In this document: piece by piece, positions 53,830-60,831 of the stretch
Numbering within the stretch: the first letter of the stretch is position 1
How the letters are laid out: every line of letters starts with the position of its first letter
From: Lentisphaerae bacterium WC36
Lineage (GTDB): Bacteria > Verrucomicrobiota > Lentisphaeria > Victivallales > SZUA-371
Direction: 5' to 3'
DNA length: 64,000 bases
Assembly: GCA_020683205.1 (NCBI GenBank)
Contig: CP085689.1
Span: 2,288,230 to 2,352,229, forward strand
The notes under the pieces: model-generated
What the model was told of the DNA's origin: nothing
The model's input: only the letters and a program-made list of their open reading frames with translations
Databases searched by the model: none
Made by a program: the position numbers and the translations under genes

Positions 53830-54537
53830 TTATTTTACCTCGCAATTATTGAATAGTTGTAAGTAGTGATTAGCTAAATCTCTATTATTTAGCTCCAGAC
53901 TTGCAGCATAAAGCATGTAATAAATTAAATGATTTTTGTATCTATCATCTTGAATAACAAGCGGCTTTTCATTAGTTCTGAAATCTTGACTTATTTCTTC
54001 GAAGACGATAAATTTTCCGCTATCATCAATTAATGTATCTGGGTAACGTCTGCGAACTTCACGCACCGCACTATTAGCCCATGCGATAAAACGATTGTCG
54101 CCAACAAATAACGGGGCATTTTCTACTTCTGAGCAGAATTGCTTTATTAATTTTTCACACAACTCTCTAAGGTTGCCATTTTCCAAATAACTTAAGCAAA
54201 AACAATAGCAAATATAAGTAACAATTGGCTTTAAAAAATCGCCATTAACAGCAATTAAATCATCTTTGCTATAATTATTTTGGATTTCGTGAAAGGGAAT
54301 ATAAATTCCATCATTGCCAGTTCTTGAGTCAAATCTACGCCTGCGAACTTCTCTAATTGCCCCTGTTAAAGCAGCGACAATTTTTTTGTCAGTAATTGTA
54401 AAATTAAATTCTAAATTTTCTTTAGTAATTTTAGCTCTAACTGCATCAATAACATCTTTAATAGTGTGGCGGATAACCGCCACGTTGAAACTAAATTTAT
54501 TTTTACATTCTTCAATTAAATTTGAAAGCAATAACAT
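53830..54537 (-). CDS. Protein with an internal tandem duplication (adaptor-like)
   Basis: A 235-residue protein made of two similar halves. Half 1 contains ALTGAIREVRRRRFDSR...IYIPFHEIQ...KPIVTYICYCFCLSYLENGN. Half 2 contains AWANSAVREVRRRYPDT...FIVFEEIS...KNHLIYYMLYAASLELNNRD. The 'A-x-R-E-V-R-R-R-x-P-D' motif is like that of phage head-tail adaptor proteins (DUF6682-like, from memory), yet the gene lies in the recombination block. Its actual role is unknown. Confidence 0.5.
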   Translation of the reverse strand: MLLLSNLIEECKNKFSFNVAVIRHTIKDVIDAVRAKITKENLEFNFTITDKKIVAALTGAIREVRRRRFDSRTGNDGIYIPFHEIQNNYSKDDLIAVNGDFLKPIVTYICYCFCLSYLENGNLRELCEKLIKQFCSEVENAPLFVGDNRFIAWANSAVREVRRRYPDTLIDDSGKFIVFEEISQDFRTNEKPLVIQDDRYKNHLIYYMLYAASLELNNRDLANHYLQLFNNCEVK

Positions 54538-54866
54538 TATTCGTCCTCCTCCTTACAAGTATCACTGTTATAAATTCCTTGAAAAGGTTCTGCGTATTCT
54601 TCTGGAAGATAAAAGTTGCCTGCTATGCCTGTGCGTTCTTGGAACAGGTGATTCCCTAATTTCTTATTTGTTAACAAGCGAACATCTTCCCCAAATTTCT
54701 CCTTGAGCTGTTCTAAAACTTTATGAATGCTTTGGTTAATTTTTTCAACAGTGCAAAATGTTCCATAAGGCAAATCCACGCTTGCCTCAAAAACTTGCTC
54801 CGAATCACATGCAAAAACTTTCAAACTTAATTGTGCAGACATTTCAAATTGTTGAACAGATCCCAT
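54537..54866 (-). CDS. Hypothetical recombination-block protein
   Basis: 109 residues from ATG 54866, which has GGAGG eight bases upstream; the in-frame GTG at 54875 lies too close to that site. Mixed alpha/beta (AQLSLKVFACDSEQVFEASVDLP ... HKVLEQLKEKFGEDVRLLTN) with an acidic C-terminus. It lies between the annealing protein and the duplicated adaptor-like gene. No family assigned. Confidence 0.5.
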   Translation of the reverse strand: MGSVQQFEMSAQLSLKVFACDSEQVFEASVDLPYGTFCTVEKINQSIHKVLEQLKEKFGEDVRLLTNKKLGNHLFQERTGIAGNFYLPEEYAEPFQGIYNSDTCKEEDE

Positions 54867-54867
54867 C

Positions 54868-55962
54868 TTACTCACCTCCTTGCAATACTAAAAATTCAGT
54901 AGTTTTCTGTGTGACAATTTCAATATTTTTGAGCATTTTTGATGGATCGTAAGGCATATTGCTTGCTTCACACATTGCCTTAACATTTTCGAGCGTAATA
55001 TTTTTAGATTTTAATGCAGTTTCAAGCTCTTCTTCATCATTGCTCGTTTCGGTTACTTGGTGCTCAACTTCGGCATCTTTCATAGCTTTTTCGGCTTTAG
55101 ATTGCTTTTTAGTTGACTTCTTTTCTGTTTTTTTGTCTTGAGCAGGTTTTTCTAATAAAGATTTTTCTTGAGTAGTAGATGTTTCAGTATTATCAAACCA
55201 ATCTTTAGGTTTACTCATACCATCTTTTAAGCTATTAAAAATATTTCTTAAACTTAAAAATTGTGCTGGTGTGATTGCATCAAGTTTGCGTTGAATGCGT
55301 TCCTCAATTTGTTCTCGTGTTACTCCATAATCTGAAAATTTATCAAGCATCAAGGTAATACTTTCATTAGTTAAATTAACATTAGCAGCTAAGGTATTTT
55401 GACATTGGTTAACTGCCATTTCTGCAACATCGCCAGGAATAACTGCTAAAATACAAGCTCTTACACGTCTTGCTGATTGATTTGCAATCATTTCGTAAAT
55501 ATCGCGTGGATCTTTAAGCATTGTCAAACCATTTCTTTTTGTGAATCGAGCATGAGGAACTGTAAAAACTGCGGTGCGTTTAGTGTTAGTTTCTAAATCC
55601 CATGCAAACGCTTCAACTACGCTTTCATTGCCTGTATTTTCAATTTCTTTAAAGCCATAATCCATATTACCCCAGTTCATCGCCATACATTCAGCTAAGC
55701 GAATACTTGGACCAGTAATATTTGTTCCACCTCGTGCATATTGATAAGTTGCCGTTTCCGCTAATCCTTTACGCATACAGTCATTTAAGATTCTATCAAC
55801 AGCTTTTGCTGTATCTCGTGGATTTGCCTGTGCTACAACTAATGCCGCTTGAACAGTGGCGATTGCTTTAGCATTTGCACTACTAGCCATTACGCTATTG
55901 TTGCCATTTTGTGCAACTGTTCCAGTCATAACATTTTGTACTTTCTGAATTTCATTACTCAT
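54868..55962 (-). CDS. Phage single-strand annealing recombinase (candidate)
   Basis: A 364-residue protein. The core ATYQYARGGTNITGPSIRLAECMAMNWGNMDYGFKEIE...VEAFAWDLETNTKRTAVFTVPHARFT...DPRDIYEMIANQSARRVRACILAVIPGDVAEMAV is a well-conserved phage family adjacent to DUF2800 nucleases and thought to be a RecT/Erf-like annealing protein. The C-terminal third is a Lys-rich linker and helices. With the nuclease and SSB it would form a Red-type recombination module. Family membership is from pattern memory. Confidence 0.65.
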   Translation of the reverse strand: MSNEIQKVQNVMTGTVAQNGNNSVMASSANAKAIATVQAALVVAQANPRDTAKAVDRILNDCMRKGLAETATYQYARGGTNITGPSIRLAECMAMNWGNMDYGFKEIENTGNESVVEAFAWDLETNTKRTAVFTVPHARFTKRNGLTMLKDPRDIYEMIANQSARRVRACILAVIPGDVAEMAVNQCQNTLAANVNLTNESITLMLDKFSDYGVTREQIEERIQRKLDAITPAQFLSLRNIFNSLKDGMSKPKDWFDNTETSTTQEKSLLEKPAQDKKTEKKSTKKQSKAEKAMKDAEVEHQVTETSNDEEELETALKSKNITLENVKAMCEASNMPYDPSKMLKNIEIVTQKTTEFLVLQGGE

Positions 55963-55966
55963 TTTT

Positions 55967-56392
55967 TTATCCTTTGTTTAAATTTTTTAATTCTAAATTA
56001 ATATTTTTTATATCGTTATAAATATCTTCTGTAATTACTTCATTGAAAAGTTTCTCTTGAAGATATGGAGAAATTGGAATTATATAATTTCCCCAATTAT
56101 CTAAGATGTATTCTTGACTTTGCAATATTGCTAAATCAATAAAAAATTTTTTTACTTTACTTTTTAACAATGATGTAATGTTTTCAAAATTATTAATGTA
56201 TTCATCAACAATCTCCTCAAAAAAATCACTATTATTACTTTCAAATAAATCTCTTGAAAAATAATCACGAAACCAGCCAGGACCCCATTTTTTTACCATT
56301 TGTTCTCCAATAGTATTTTTTAATATTTGAGGTTGAAGCGGAATATTTCTCCTAACTTTTTTTTCCCATTCAGATTTCATAAATATTGCCAT
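55967..56392 (-). CDS. Hypothetical phage protein
   Basis: A 141-residue helical, Lys/Asn-rich protein (WEKKVRRNIPLQPQILKNTIGEQMVKKWGPGWFRDYF). GGAG precedes ATG by seven bases. No recognised domain. It lies between the HTH protein and the annealing protein in the early operon. Confidence 0.45.
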   Translation of the reverse strand: MAIFMKSEWEKKVRRNIPLQPQILKNTIGEQMVKKWGPGWFRDYFSRDLFESNNSDFFEEIVDEYINNFENITSLLKSKVKKFFIDLAILQSQEYILDNWGNYIIPISPYLQEKLFNEVITEDIYNDIKNINLELKNLNKG

Positions 56393-56410
56393 TTATTTCT
56401 CCATATATTA

Positions 56411-56680
56411 TTATCTAGCATTTGCTAATTTTTTGAGTTCGTAACGGTTGTATTTTGGAGTTTTACCTCCGTTAGCTGAATACTTTTTTATTAACTTCTT
56501 TTTGACATAATTATGGAGCGTTTGACGACGGCATTTTAAAATTTCGCAAGCCTCTTTAGTACTCACTAAATTATTTGGCAAATTACCGCAACTTTCAGCG
56601 ATAAAAGTATCAAGTGAATAGTCTGGAATTGCTTCAATAATGTTTAAAATTGATTTAGTGTGTATGCTAGTTTTTCTCAT
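56411..56680 (-). CDS. HTH (excisionase-like) early regulator
   Basis: An 89-residue protein: NLVSTKEACEILKCRRQTLHNYVKKKLIKKYSANGGKTPKYNRYELKKLA is an HTH_17 winged helix with the typical 'Y-x-R-x-E-L' wing. First sizeable gene of the leftward early operon. Candidate Xis or early transcription regulator. No ribosome site is evident, so translation may depend on upstream leader structure. Confidence 0.6.
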   Translation of the reverse strand: MRKTSIHTKSILNIIEAIPDYSLDTFIAESCGNLPNNLVSTKEACEILKCRRQTLHNYVKKKLIKKYSANGGKTPKYNRYELKKLANAR

Positions 56681-56783
56681 GATTGCGATATTTTTAGGGT
56701 AGAAAATGCCCCTGCGTGCCTGTCACGCTCTTTAAAAGTTTTTAGTTTTAAATATTAAGTAAAAAGAAGTTAAAGCTAATTTT

Positions 56784-56819
56784 CTAGCTTGAGTTGCCAA
56801 TATTTTTCTTGTGTAACAT
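56784..56819 (-). CDS. Possible 11-residue leader peptide
   Basis: GCAGGAG lies ten bases before ATG 56819, giving MLHKKNIGNSS then TAG. A GCGTG/CACGC hairpin (56716-56730) lies between this frame and the 56411-56680 gene. The layout fits a translated leader, but such a short frame could be chance. Confidence 0.25.
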   Translation of the reverse strand: MLHKKNIGNSS

Positions 56820-56872
56820 TTTAAAAATTCTCCTGCGGGGGTTGATTGTTTTAAATTTTTAAATTCGGCGGT

Positions 56873-56902
56873 GTGTGGGTGATCCCAATACTTCACCGCC
56901 TA
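56873..56902. repeat. Hairpin related to the leader repeat
   Basis: GGCGGTG (56873-56879) pairs with CACCGCC (56894-56900), and the loop contains GGGTGATCCC. On the - strand its end CCGCCGAATTTAAA matches the tail of the pseudoknot-like leaders at 57.4-58.2 kb. It lies in the leader of the leftward operon. Confidence 0.5.
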
Positions 56903-56937
56903 GCGTTTAAAGCCTGCTGTGGCTTATTTTATTCAAT

Positions 56938-56966
56938 TTGCTAATATTTATTGCTAATGCTATATT
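56938..56966 (+). promoter_or_regulatory. Promoter for the gene at 57017-57220
   Basis: -35 TTGCTA (56938-56943), a 17-base spacer and -10 TATATT (56961-56966). Transcription would begin about 45 bases before the ATG at 57017. Confidence 0.5.
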
Positions 56967-57016
56967 TAAGCTCCTACACTAAAATTTATTAATTTAACAA
57001 CAAGGAAATTAACAAA

Positions 57017-57220
57017 ATGAAAAAAGTGTCAATTATTTTAAAGGACAAAGACTTTCACGAATACCCAGAAGTTGAAAATATCATCTATAAAGATGGTTAT
57101 ATTGTTTTTGTATTATCCAATAAAGATCAAGCTGTATACCAATCCAATACTTTTGAAACTATCTCTATTGAAGAAATTCATGAGAATCGAAATACAAGTG
57201 GTCCATTTTTTCAAGATTAA
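57017..57220 (+). CDS. Hypothetical small protein
   Basis: A 67-residue protein, MKKVSIILKDKDFHEYPEVENIIYKDGYIVFVLSNKDQAVYQSNTFETISIEEI. It is a small beta-fold like DUF-type 'Y-K-D-G-x-x-x-F' proteins, function unknown. AAGGAAA precedes ATG. It has its own promoter and converges with the 57217-57402 gene, overlapping it by 4 bases. Confidence 0.55.
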   Translation: MKKVSIILKDKDFHEYPEVENIIYKDGYIVFVLSNKDQAVYQSNTFETISIEEIHENRNTSGPFFQD

Positions 57221-57402
57221 TTAATATTTTTAGACGCTAATTGTTGAAAAAATTTTTCAGCGTCTTCTTTGCTACATTTTATTTTCATATTTTTATTGCT
57301 TAATGAGATATGCAGTTCTCCATTTTTATAAACCGCTGCTTGAAAAGAAGCTTTTCTTAATGCTGCATATTTGCCAATTCCTAAAATTTCACACATGCTC
57401 AT
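57217..57402 (-). CDS. Hypothetical small protein
   Basis: A 61-residue protein, MSMCEILGIGKYAALRKASFQAAVYKNGELHISLSNKNMKIKCSKEDAEKFFQQLA. AAGGAATAG precedes ATG, and a leader repeat (57444-57473) lies about 45 bases upstream. Its second half, KNGELHISLSNKNM, is reminiscent of KDGYIVFVLSNKDQ in the convergent gene, so the two may be distant relatives. Confidence 0.5.
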   Translation of the reverse strand: MSMCEILGIGKYAALRKASFQAAVYKNGELHISLSNKNMKIKCSKEDAEKFFQQLASKNIN

Positions 57403-57443
57403 TTTTCTATTCCTTATTTTTTTTGGTTAATTGTTTAAAGTTT

Positions 57444-57473
57444 GGCGGGGTTTTACACCGCCCACCACAGTGT
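57444..57473 (-). repeat. Leader repeat copy C (pseudoknot-like, imperfect)
   Basis: On the - strand the segments run ACACTG, GGTGGG, CGGTGT, CCGCC: a-b-a'-b' order with one mismatch in each stem. The tail CCGCCAAACTTTAAACA is the same as in copy A. It lies in the 5' leader of the 57217-57402 gene. Confidence 0.6.
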
Positions 57474-57488
57474 GATTTATGAATTTTA

Positions 57489-57752
57489 TTAAAGTGTGTT
57501 AACCAAATTAAAAACTGCTTGAATCCTGCAATCATCATTTAATTTATTTAAACTTCTTAGTTGCGGAATAAGCTTTTCATGTCCACGTTTTTTCATTTCA
57601 TTTTCTAAGCAGTTAAGACAAATTTTATATCCGTCTTTTGTTCCTGCAAATGCTTGTTCGTGGCATTCTTCGCATTCTACAAATTCCATTTTACTATTAG
57701 TAAAAAGTAAAAATAACGTTAACGTATCAAGTTCTTGTAAAGTGTCGTTCAT
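57489..57752 (-). CDS. Zinc-ribbon protein
   Basis: An 87-residue protein: FVECEECHEQAFAGTKDGYKICLNCLENEMKKRG gives C-x2-C-x15-C-x2-C, a small zinc ribbon. AAGGA lies ten bases before ATG. Leader repeat copy B (57797-57826) lies about 45 bases upstream, the same layout as the preceding gene. A regulator role is possible. Confidence 0.6.
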   Translation of the reverse strand: MNDTLQELDTLTLFLLFTNSKMEFVECEECHEQAFAGTKDGYKICLNCLENEMKKRGHEKLIPQLRSLNKLNDDCRIQAVFNLVNTL

Positions 57753-57796
57753 TGTTCATAAATCCTTAATTTTTAGTTTTAATTTCTTAAACGGTT

Positions 57797-57826
57797 GGCG
57801 GATTTTTACACCGACCGCCACGGTGT
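57797..57826 (-). repeat. Leader repeat copy B (pseudoknot-like)
   Basis: On the - strand ACACCG (a), GGCGG (b), CGGTGT (a') and CCGCC (b') occur in interleaved order. a pairs with a' and b with b', as in an H-type pseudoknot. All pairs are perfect. It lies in the leader of the 57489-57752 gene. Confidence 0.65.
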
Positions 57827-57868
57827 CAAGGTATGTGCTTTTTCTTCTAGCCGTTGCACGCCCTACTT

Positions 57869-57886
57869 GAAAAAACGGGTTTTTTC
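57869..57886. repeat. Short A/T hairpin
   Basis: GAAAAAA/TTTTTTC around CGGG (57869-57875 with 57880-57886), terminator-like in both directions. It lies between leader repeat copies D and B. Confidence 0.4.
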
Positions 57887-57935
57887 GACCCTGCCGAGAT
57901 TAAGAGCGAGAAATAAACGACAGGCTACCTCTTCG

Positions 57936-57968
57936 CAATGGTATTTTTACACCTATTCCCCACGGTGT
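57936..57968 (-). repeat. Leader repeat copy D (degenerate)
   Basis: On the - strand ACACCG/AGGTGT (57963-57968 with 57949-57954) keeps five pairs of the a stem. The b stem is reduced to GTGG/CCAT. No gene follows it directly. Confidence 0.45.
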
Positions 57969-58017
57969 CTGTTTTACTTCATGACATAAGAAAAAAACAG
58001 AGAAAACCTTATGCCGT

Positions 58018-58045
58018 TAGCGTTTTAACACACCCGCCACGGTGG
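58018..58045 (-). repeat. Leader repeat copy E, with compensatory changes
   Basis: On the - strand CACC/GGTG forms the a stem. The b stem is TGGCG (58035-58039) with CGCTA (58018-58022), different bases from copies A and B but still five pairs (one G-T). The change on both sides supports a real interleaved structure. Confidence 0.5.
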
Positions 58046-58122
58046 ATTATTTTTATTTTTTTGTATAGCAGAGCTATAAAAATAATCTAAAAAATCACTG
58101 CTTAAAAATCTGTTTAAAGTTT

Positions 58123-58152
58123 GGCGGGGTTTTACACCGACCGCCACGGTGT
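58123..58152 (-). repeat. Leader repeat copy A (pseudoknot-like)
   Basis: The same 30-base element as copy B with the same perfect interleaved stems (ACACCG/CGGTGT and GGCGG/CCGCC). It lies 18 bases after the stop of the 58170-58322 gene. The stretch 57753-58169 holds no convincing frame, only this repeat family. Confidence 0.65.
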
Positions 58153-58169
58153 CAAAAAAAGGGTAAATC

Positions 58170-58322
58170 TTAATTAACTTGCCGTTTTGCGTTTTGGGGT
58201 GTGTAATTAATTCCCAAACATTTACATGCTTCTATAAATTCATCTAAAGAAATTGCTTTACATTCTACTAAATTTCTCATGTTTGCTAAAATTGCAGCTT
58301 GAGATGTTTTCTTGAACTTCAT
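58170..58322 (-). CDS. Small protein, first gene of the leftward early operon
   Basis: A 50-residue frame with AGGAG seven bases before ATG 58322: MKFKKTSQAAILANMRNLVE, then CKAISLDEFIEACKCLGINY, then TPQNAKRQVN. It is divergent from the CI-like repressor, in the place of a Cro-type or early control protein. The helical content allows an HTH, but none is proven. Confidence 0.5.
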   Translation of the reverse strand: MKFKKTSQAAILANMRNLVECKAISLDEFIEACKCLGINYTPQNAKRQVN

Positions 58323-58461
58323 TCTAATCTCCTAAGGTTGGTTGTTATCGTTTATATAGATATAATATAATAAAATTAGATATTTTATAAAAAATAAGCT
58401 CAAAATAAAATATATTTATTCTATATTATCCTATAAAATATAAAAAAATAATAAATAATTA

Positions 58462-58490
58462 TTGACTTTTTTTATATTTTAGGTTAATAT
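58462..58490 (+). promoter_or_regulatory. Promoter of the CI-like repressor
   Basis: -35 TTGACT (58462-58467), exact 17-base spacer and -10 TAATAT (58485-58490), 44 bases before the ATG at 58534. The AT-rich DNA between 58323 and 58461 must also hold the divergent leftward promoter and operators. Confidence 0.75.
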
Positions 58491-58533
58491 ATAGTAAAGT
58501 TAAAAAAATAATATAAAATAAAAGGATAGTTTT

Positions 58534-58905
58534 ATGTCAAAATTCGGAACAAAACTAAAGCAAAATATTAAATTAGCTGGCTTGACCAATATTGAGTTTG
58601 CAGAAAAAACAGGATTGTCTGCAAATTATGTTTCAATTTTAATTAACGATAATACTAGATTGCCAAAGCTTGACAATTTTAATAAAATGTTAGAAGTTTT
58701 AGAACCTAGAATTTCAACTGACGACTTTTTAGACTTATCTCAAATCTATACCGTTGAAAAATTTGGGCTTGCAAATAATAAATTGATTAACGACCTTTCA
58801 GATGAAGAGCAAAATGTTATTAATAGCTTTAAATTATTAACTGACCACCAGCAATTTTTAATTAAAAGCCAAATTGAAGAGTATAGGCGTTTAAATTTAA
58901 AATAA
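58534..58905 (+). CDS. CI-like Xre-family repressor
   Basis: A 123-residue protein. N-terminal HTH_3: GTKLKQNIKLAGLTNIEFAEKTGLSANYVSILINDNTRLPKLDNFNKML. The C-terminal 50 residues are a helical dimerisation part (DLSDEEQNVINSFKLLTDHQQFLIKSQIEEY) without the S24 protease. Induction must therefore use another route than LexA-style self-cleavage. It faces away from the leftward early operon, the classic immunity-region layout. Confidence 0.85.
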   Translation: MSKFGTKLKQNIKLAGLTNIEFAEKTGLSANYVSILINDNTRLPKLDNFNKMLEVLEPRISTDDFLDLSQIYTVEKFGLANNKLINDLSDEEQNVINSFKLLTDHQQFLIKSQIEEYRRLNLK

Positions 58906-59031
58906 CTCTGTATAACTTGATTGATTGGATCATTAATACAGTTTTGTGTTAGTCGTCTTTTTGGGTGTGTAAATTGCGACAAAATAGATTTTAAAAAACT
59001 CATAGTGTAACTTCCTAATTTAGATAATTAA

Positions 59032-59061
59032 TTGAAATTTTGAGCTTTTTAAAATTATAGA
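59032..59061 (+). promoter_or_regulatory. Promoter of the structured RNA
   Basis: -35 TTGAAA (59032-59037), 18-base spacer and -10 TATAGA (59056-59061; TTATAG with 17). The expected start falls at 59064-59070, exactly where the paired structure begins. Confidence 0.5.
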
Positions 59062-59063
59062 AA

Positions 59064-59216
59064 GTCGGGCGTTTAGAACCTCTGCACCAAACGATCAGAG
59101 TATGCAACTTTTCCACAAGGGTATTGTATAGCTGCATCCACCCGACAAATATAGCAGTCGGCACGCAAAAATATTGCGTGTATGTTTGGTTATTTTACGG
59201 GTTCTAAACCGCATTT
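59064..59216 (+). ncRNA. Free-standing structured RNA, family unknown
   Basis: A stem GTTTAGAACC/GGTTCTAAAC (59071-59080 with 59200-59209) closes a second stem ACCAAAC/GTTTGGT (59086-59092 with 59184-59190). Inside are three hairpins: ATGCA..TGCAT (59102-59137), CCGAC..GTCGG (59142-59161) and CACGCAA..TTGCGTG (59162-59180). CTCTG/CAGAG (59080-59100) is an alternative stem that would put ACCAAAC in a loop. A T6 run follows the closing stem and a promoter precedes it. No frame fits. It does not match tRNA, tmRNA, 6S, SRP or RNase P RNA. Flanking 58906-59063 and 59217-59628 hold no gene. Confidence 0.65.
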
Positions 59217-59628
59217 TTTAACTTAACTTATTTTATCAGAATTTCAATTTTTCCAATAAAATTATAATATAAAAAGCTCGCTTGATTTAAAAACTTTTAA
59301 ATTTTGCAATTTTTTACATAATTTTCTCCTATTGTTAAATTCCCCCATAATTTAGATTATACTACTTTATTTAGTATTGCAAATAAAAATTGTAAACTAT
59401 TGATTGTAAAAAACTTATCAAACTTATAACAGTCTAAAACGTTAAAATATCTAACCATAATTAACAATTTTATAATCAAAATATTAGAAAGATAAACTAA
59501 AAAATATTAATCTAATCTAACAAATAATTTAAGTTTAATATTATTTAGCATATAAATATTTGCTTTTATACTCAATTTAAACTATTTTAGACAATTCATT
59601 TAATAAATTAAAACAACAAGAGGTGAAT

Positions 59629-59760
59629 ATGAATTTTTTATTACTGATTCCATTTTTAATAATTGAATTAGCAATTAAAATACCGCTTTTTATATTTTGC
59701 GTTATTTTTGGTTTTTTCGAATTTACTATTAAATCTATAATTGATTATAAAAACAAATAA
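59629..59760 (+). CDS. Small membrane protein
   Basis: A 43-residue frame with AGAGGTG before ATG 59629: MNFLLLIPFLIIELAIKIPL, then FIFCVIFGFFEFTIKSIIDY. Two hydrophobic segments around Glu/Lys. First of three small membrane-protein genes read with the repressor. Function unknown. Confidence 0.5.
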   Translation: MNFLLLIPFLIIELAIKIPLFIFCVIFGFFEFTIKSIIDYKNK

Positions 59761-59777
59761 TTTTAAAAGGTGTATGT

Positions 59778-59981
59778 ATGTTTCATTCAACGATTATCGT
59801 ACTTTTATTTTTATGTACTATTTCCCTTTCTGGGTGCGGTCGTTCATGGGAAGATAAATTTGTTGCTCTAATATCAACCATAGCAATGGGATTACTTTTA
59901 TTTGTGTTTTCTCTCATATGCACGGTAGTTAGCAATGTATTTAATAAAAACAAAGCAAATAATGATACTGAAAATGAATAA
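59778..59981 (+). CDS. Small lipoprotein or membrane protein
   Basis: A 67-residue protein: signal with lipobox LSLSGC (Cys20), then a second hydrophobic helix (FVALISTIAMGLLLFVFSLICTVVSNVF) and an acidic tail. AAAGGTG precedes ATG. It could be a superinfection-exclusion or cell-envelope protein of the lysogen. Confidence 0.5.
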   Translation: MFHSTIIVLLFLCTISLSGCGRSWEDKFVALISTIAMGLLLFVFSLICTVVSNVFNKNKANNDTENE

Positions 59982-60171
59982 AAACTTTTCAAAAAAATCA
60001 ATCAGTATTATTGTAACAATTTTAATACTCCCTATTGTTGGACTTATAACAAATATTATTCTCCCAGAATCAACGGATAAAACATTCATTGGTGGCTTAA
60101 TACTCCCTGTTGTATTTTGGTCTGTTTTTTTCGGTGTTTTTAAAGTTTTAGGTCAATTTATAGACGACTAA
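59974..60171 (+). CDS. Two-helix membrane protein
   Basis: 65 residues from ATG 59974, which overlaps the end of the previous gene (coupled translation); a longer in-frame start at 59935 lies deep in that gene. Helices SIIVTILILPIVGLITNIIL and GGLILPVVFWSVFFGVFKVL. Function unknown. Confidence 0.5.
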   Translation: MNKNFSKKSISIIVTILILPIVGLITNIILPESTDKTFIGGLILPVVFWSVFFGVFKVLGQFIDD

Positions 60172-60181
60172 AAAAACACCA

Positions 60182-60207
60182 TTGAACAATGTTCGAACAT
60201 TGTTCAA
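60182..60207. repeat. 26-bp perfect palindrome
   Basis: Half-site TTGAACAATGTTC read identically on both strands, followed by related TGTTCGAA and TGTTCGAACA boxes to 60232. The same GAACAATG core returns at 60341-60394. Probable binding sites of a dimeric regulator or initiator. Confidence 0.6.
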
Positions 60208-60217
60208 GATATGTTCG

Positions 60218-60255
60218 AAAAGTGTTCGAACACCGTGTTAAAACACTTTTATTTT
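60218..60255 (+). terminator. Terminator of the small membrane-protein operon
   Basis: AAAAGTGTT (60218-60226) pairs with AACACTTTT (60242-60250), continuing into ATTTT. It overlaps the palindromic boxes, so binding there could influence termination. Confidence 0.5.
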
Positions 60256-60340
60256 GCAACAACAAAAAAATTACTTTTTCACTAAAAACTTACTTCTTTA
60301 CAAAATTACTCTGTTAATTTTTGAGGTTAATTTAAACTAA

Positions 60341-60394
60341 TTGAACAATGCTCGAAATATGTTTGAACAATGTTCGAACAATGCTTGAACAATC
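60341..60394. repeat. Phased GAACAATG repeat array (iteron-like)
   Basis: GAACAATG at 60343-60350, 60365-60372 and 60376-60383, and GAACAATC at 60387-60394: spacings of 22, 11 and 11 bases, i.e. on one face of the helix. Three AAAGTC copies follow directly. The remaining stretch to 60831 holds no convincing gene. Confidence 0.6.
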
Positions 60395-60831
60395 AAAGTC
60401 AAAGTCAAAGTCAAATAATATTAAAGAAAATATATATACAAAAGAAAAAAATTAAATCAATCAAAAACGAAAAAACAAAAACTGTTGCGGTGAAATTATT
60501 TTATTGATCCAAAATCTCAAAAAACATCAAAATATCATAAAATTCAAGATTTATGCCGTTTTAGTTATTTTTTTAAAAAACGTAAATAAAGCGATTTTAA
60601 GCCCCTGTTCTCCCTTTTACAATAAAAGTATCATAAAACTTTAAAAACTCTCTCAAATTGGCTAAAATAGACATTTAAAGGCATTTTTAATAGTAAACAC
60701 AATGACAATTTTTAATCACATAAAAACCCATATAGTTTAAATTTAACAACTAAAAGACAATTAAACACTTGACTTTTGAGCTTTTTTAAACTATTTTATG
60801 ATTAAAGAAAAATTAAATTATTGGTTGTAAG

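Noticed and set aside
57444-58152. CRISPR array
   Set aside because: Repeats are irregularly spaced (about 40-320 bases apart) and variable, with no spacers of constant length and no cas genes.
59064-59216. Retron msr-msd or tmRNA
   Set aside because: The closing inverted repeats recall retron a1/a2, but no reverse transcriptase gene is near. There is no tRNA-like end with CCA or tag frame for tmRNA.
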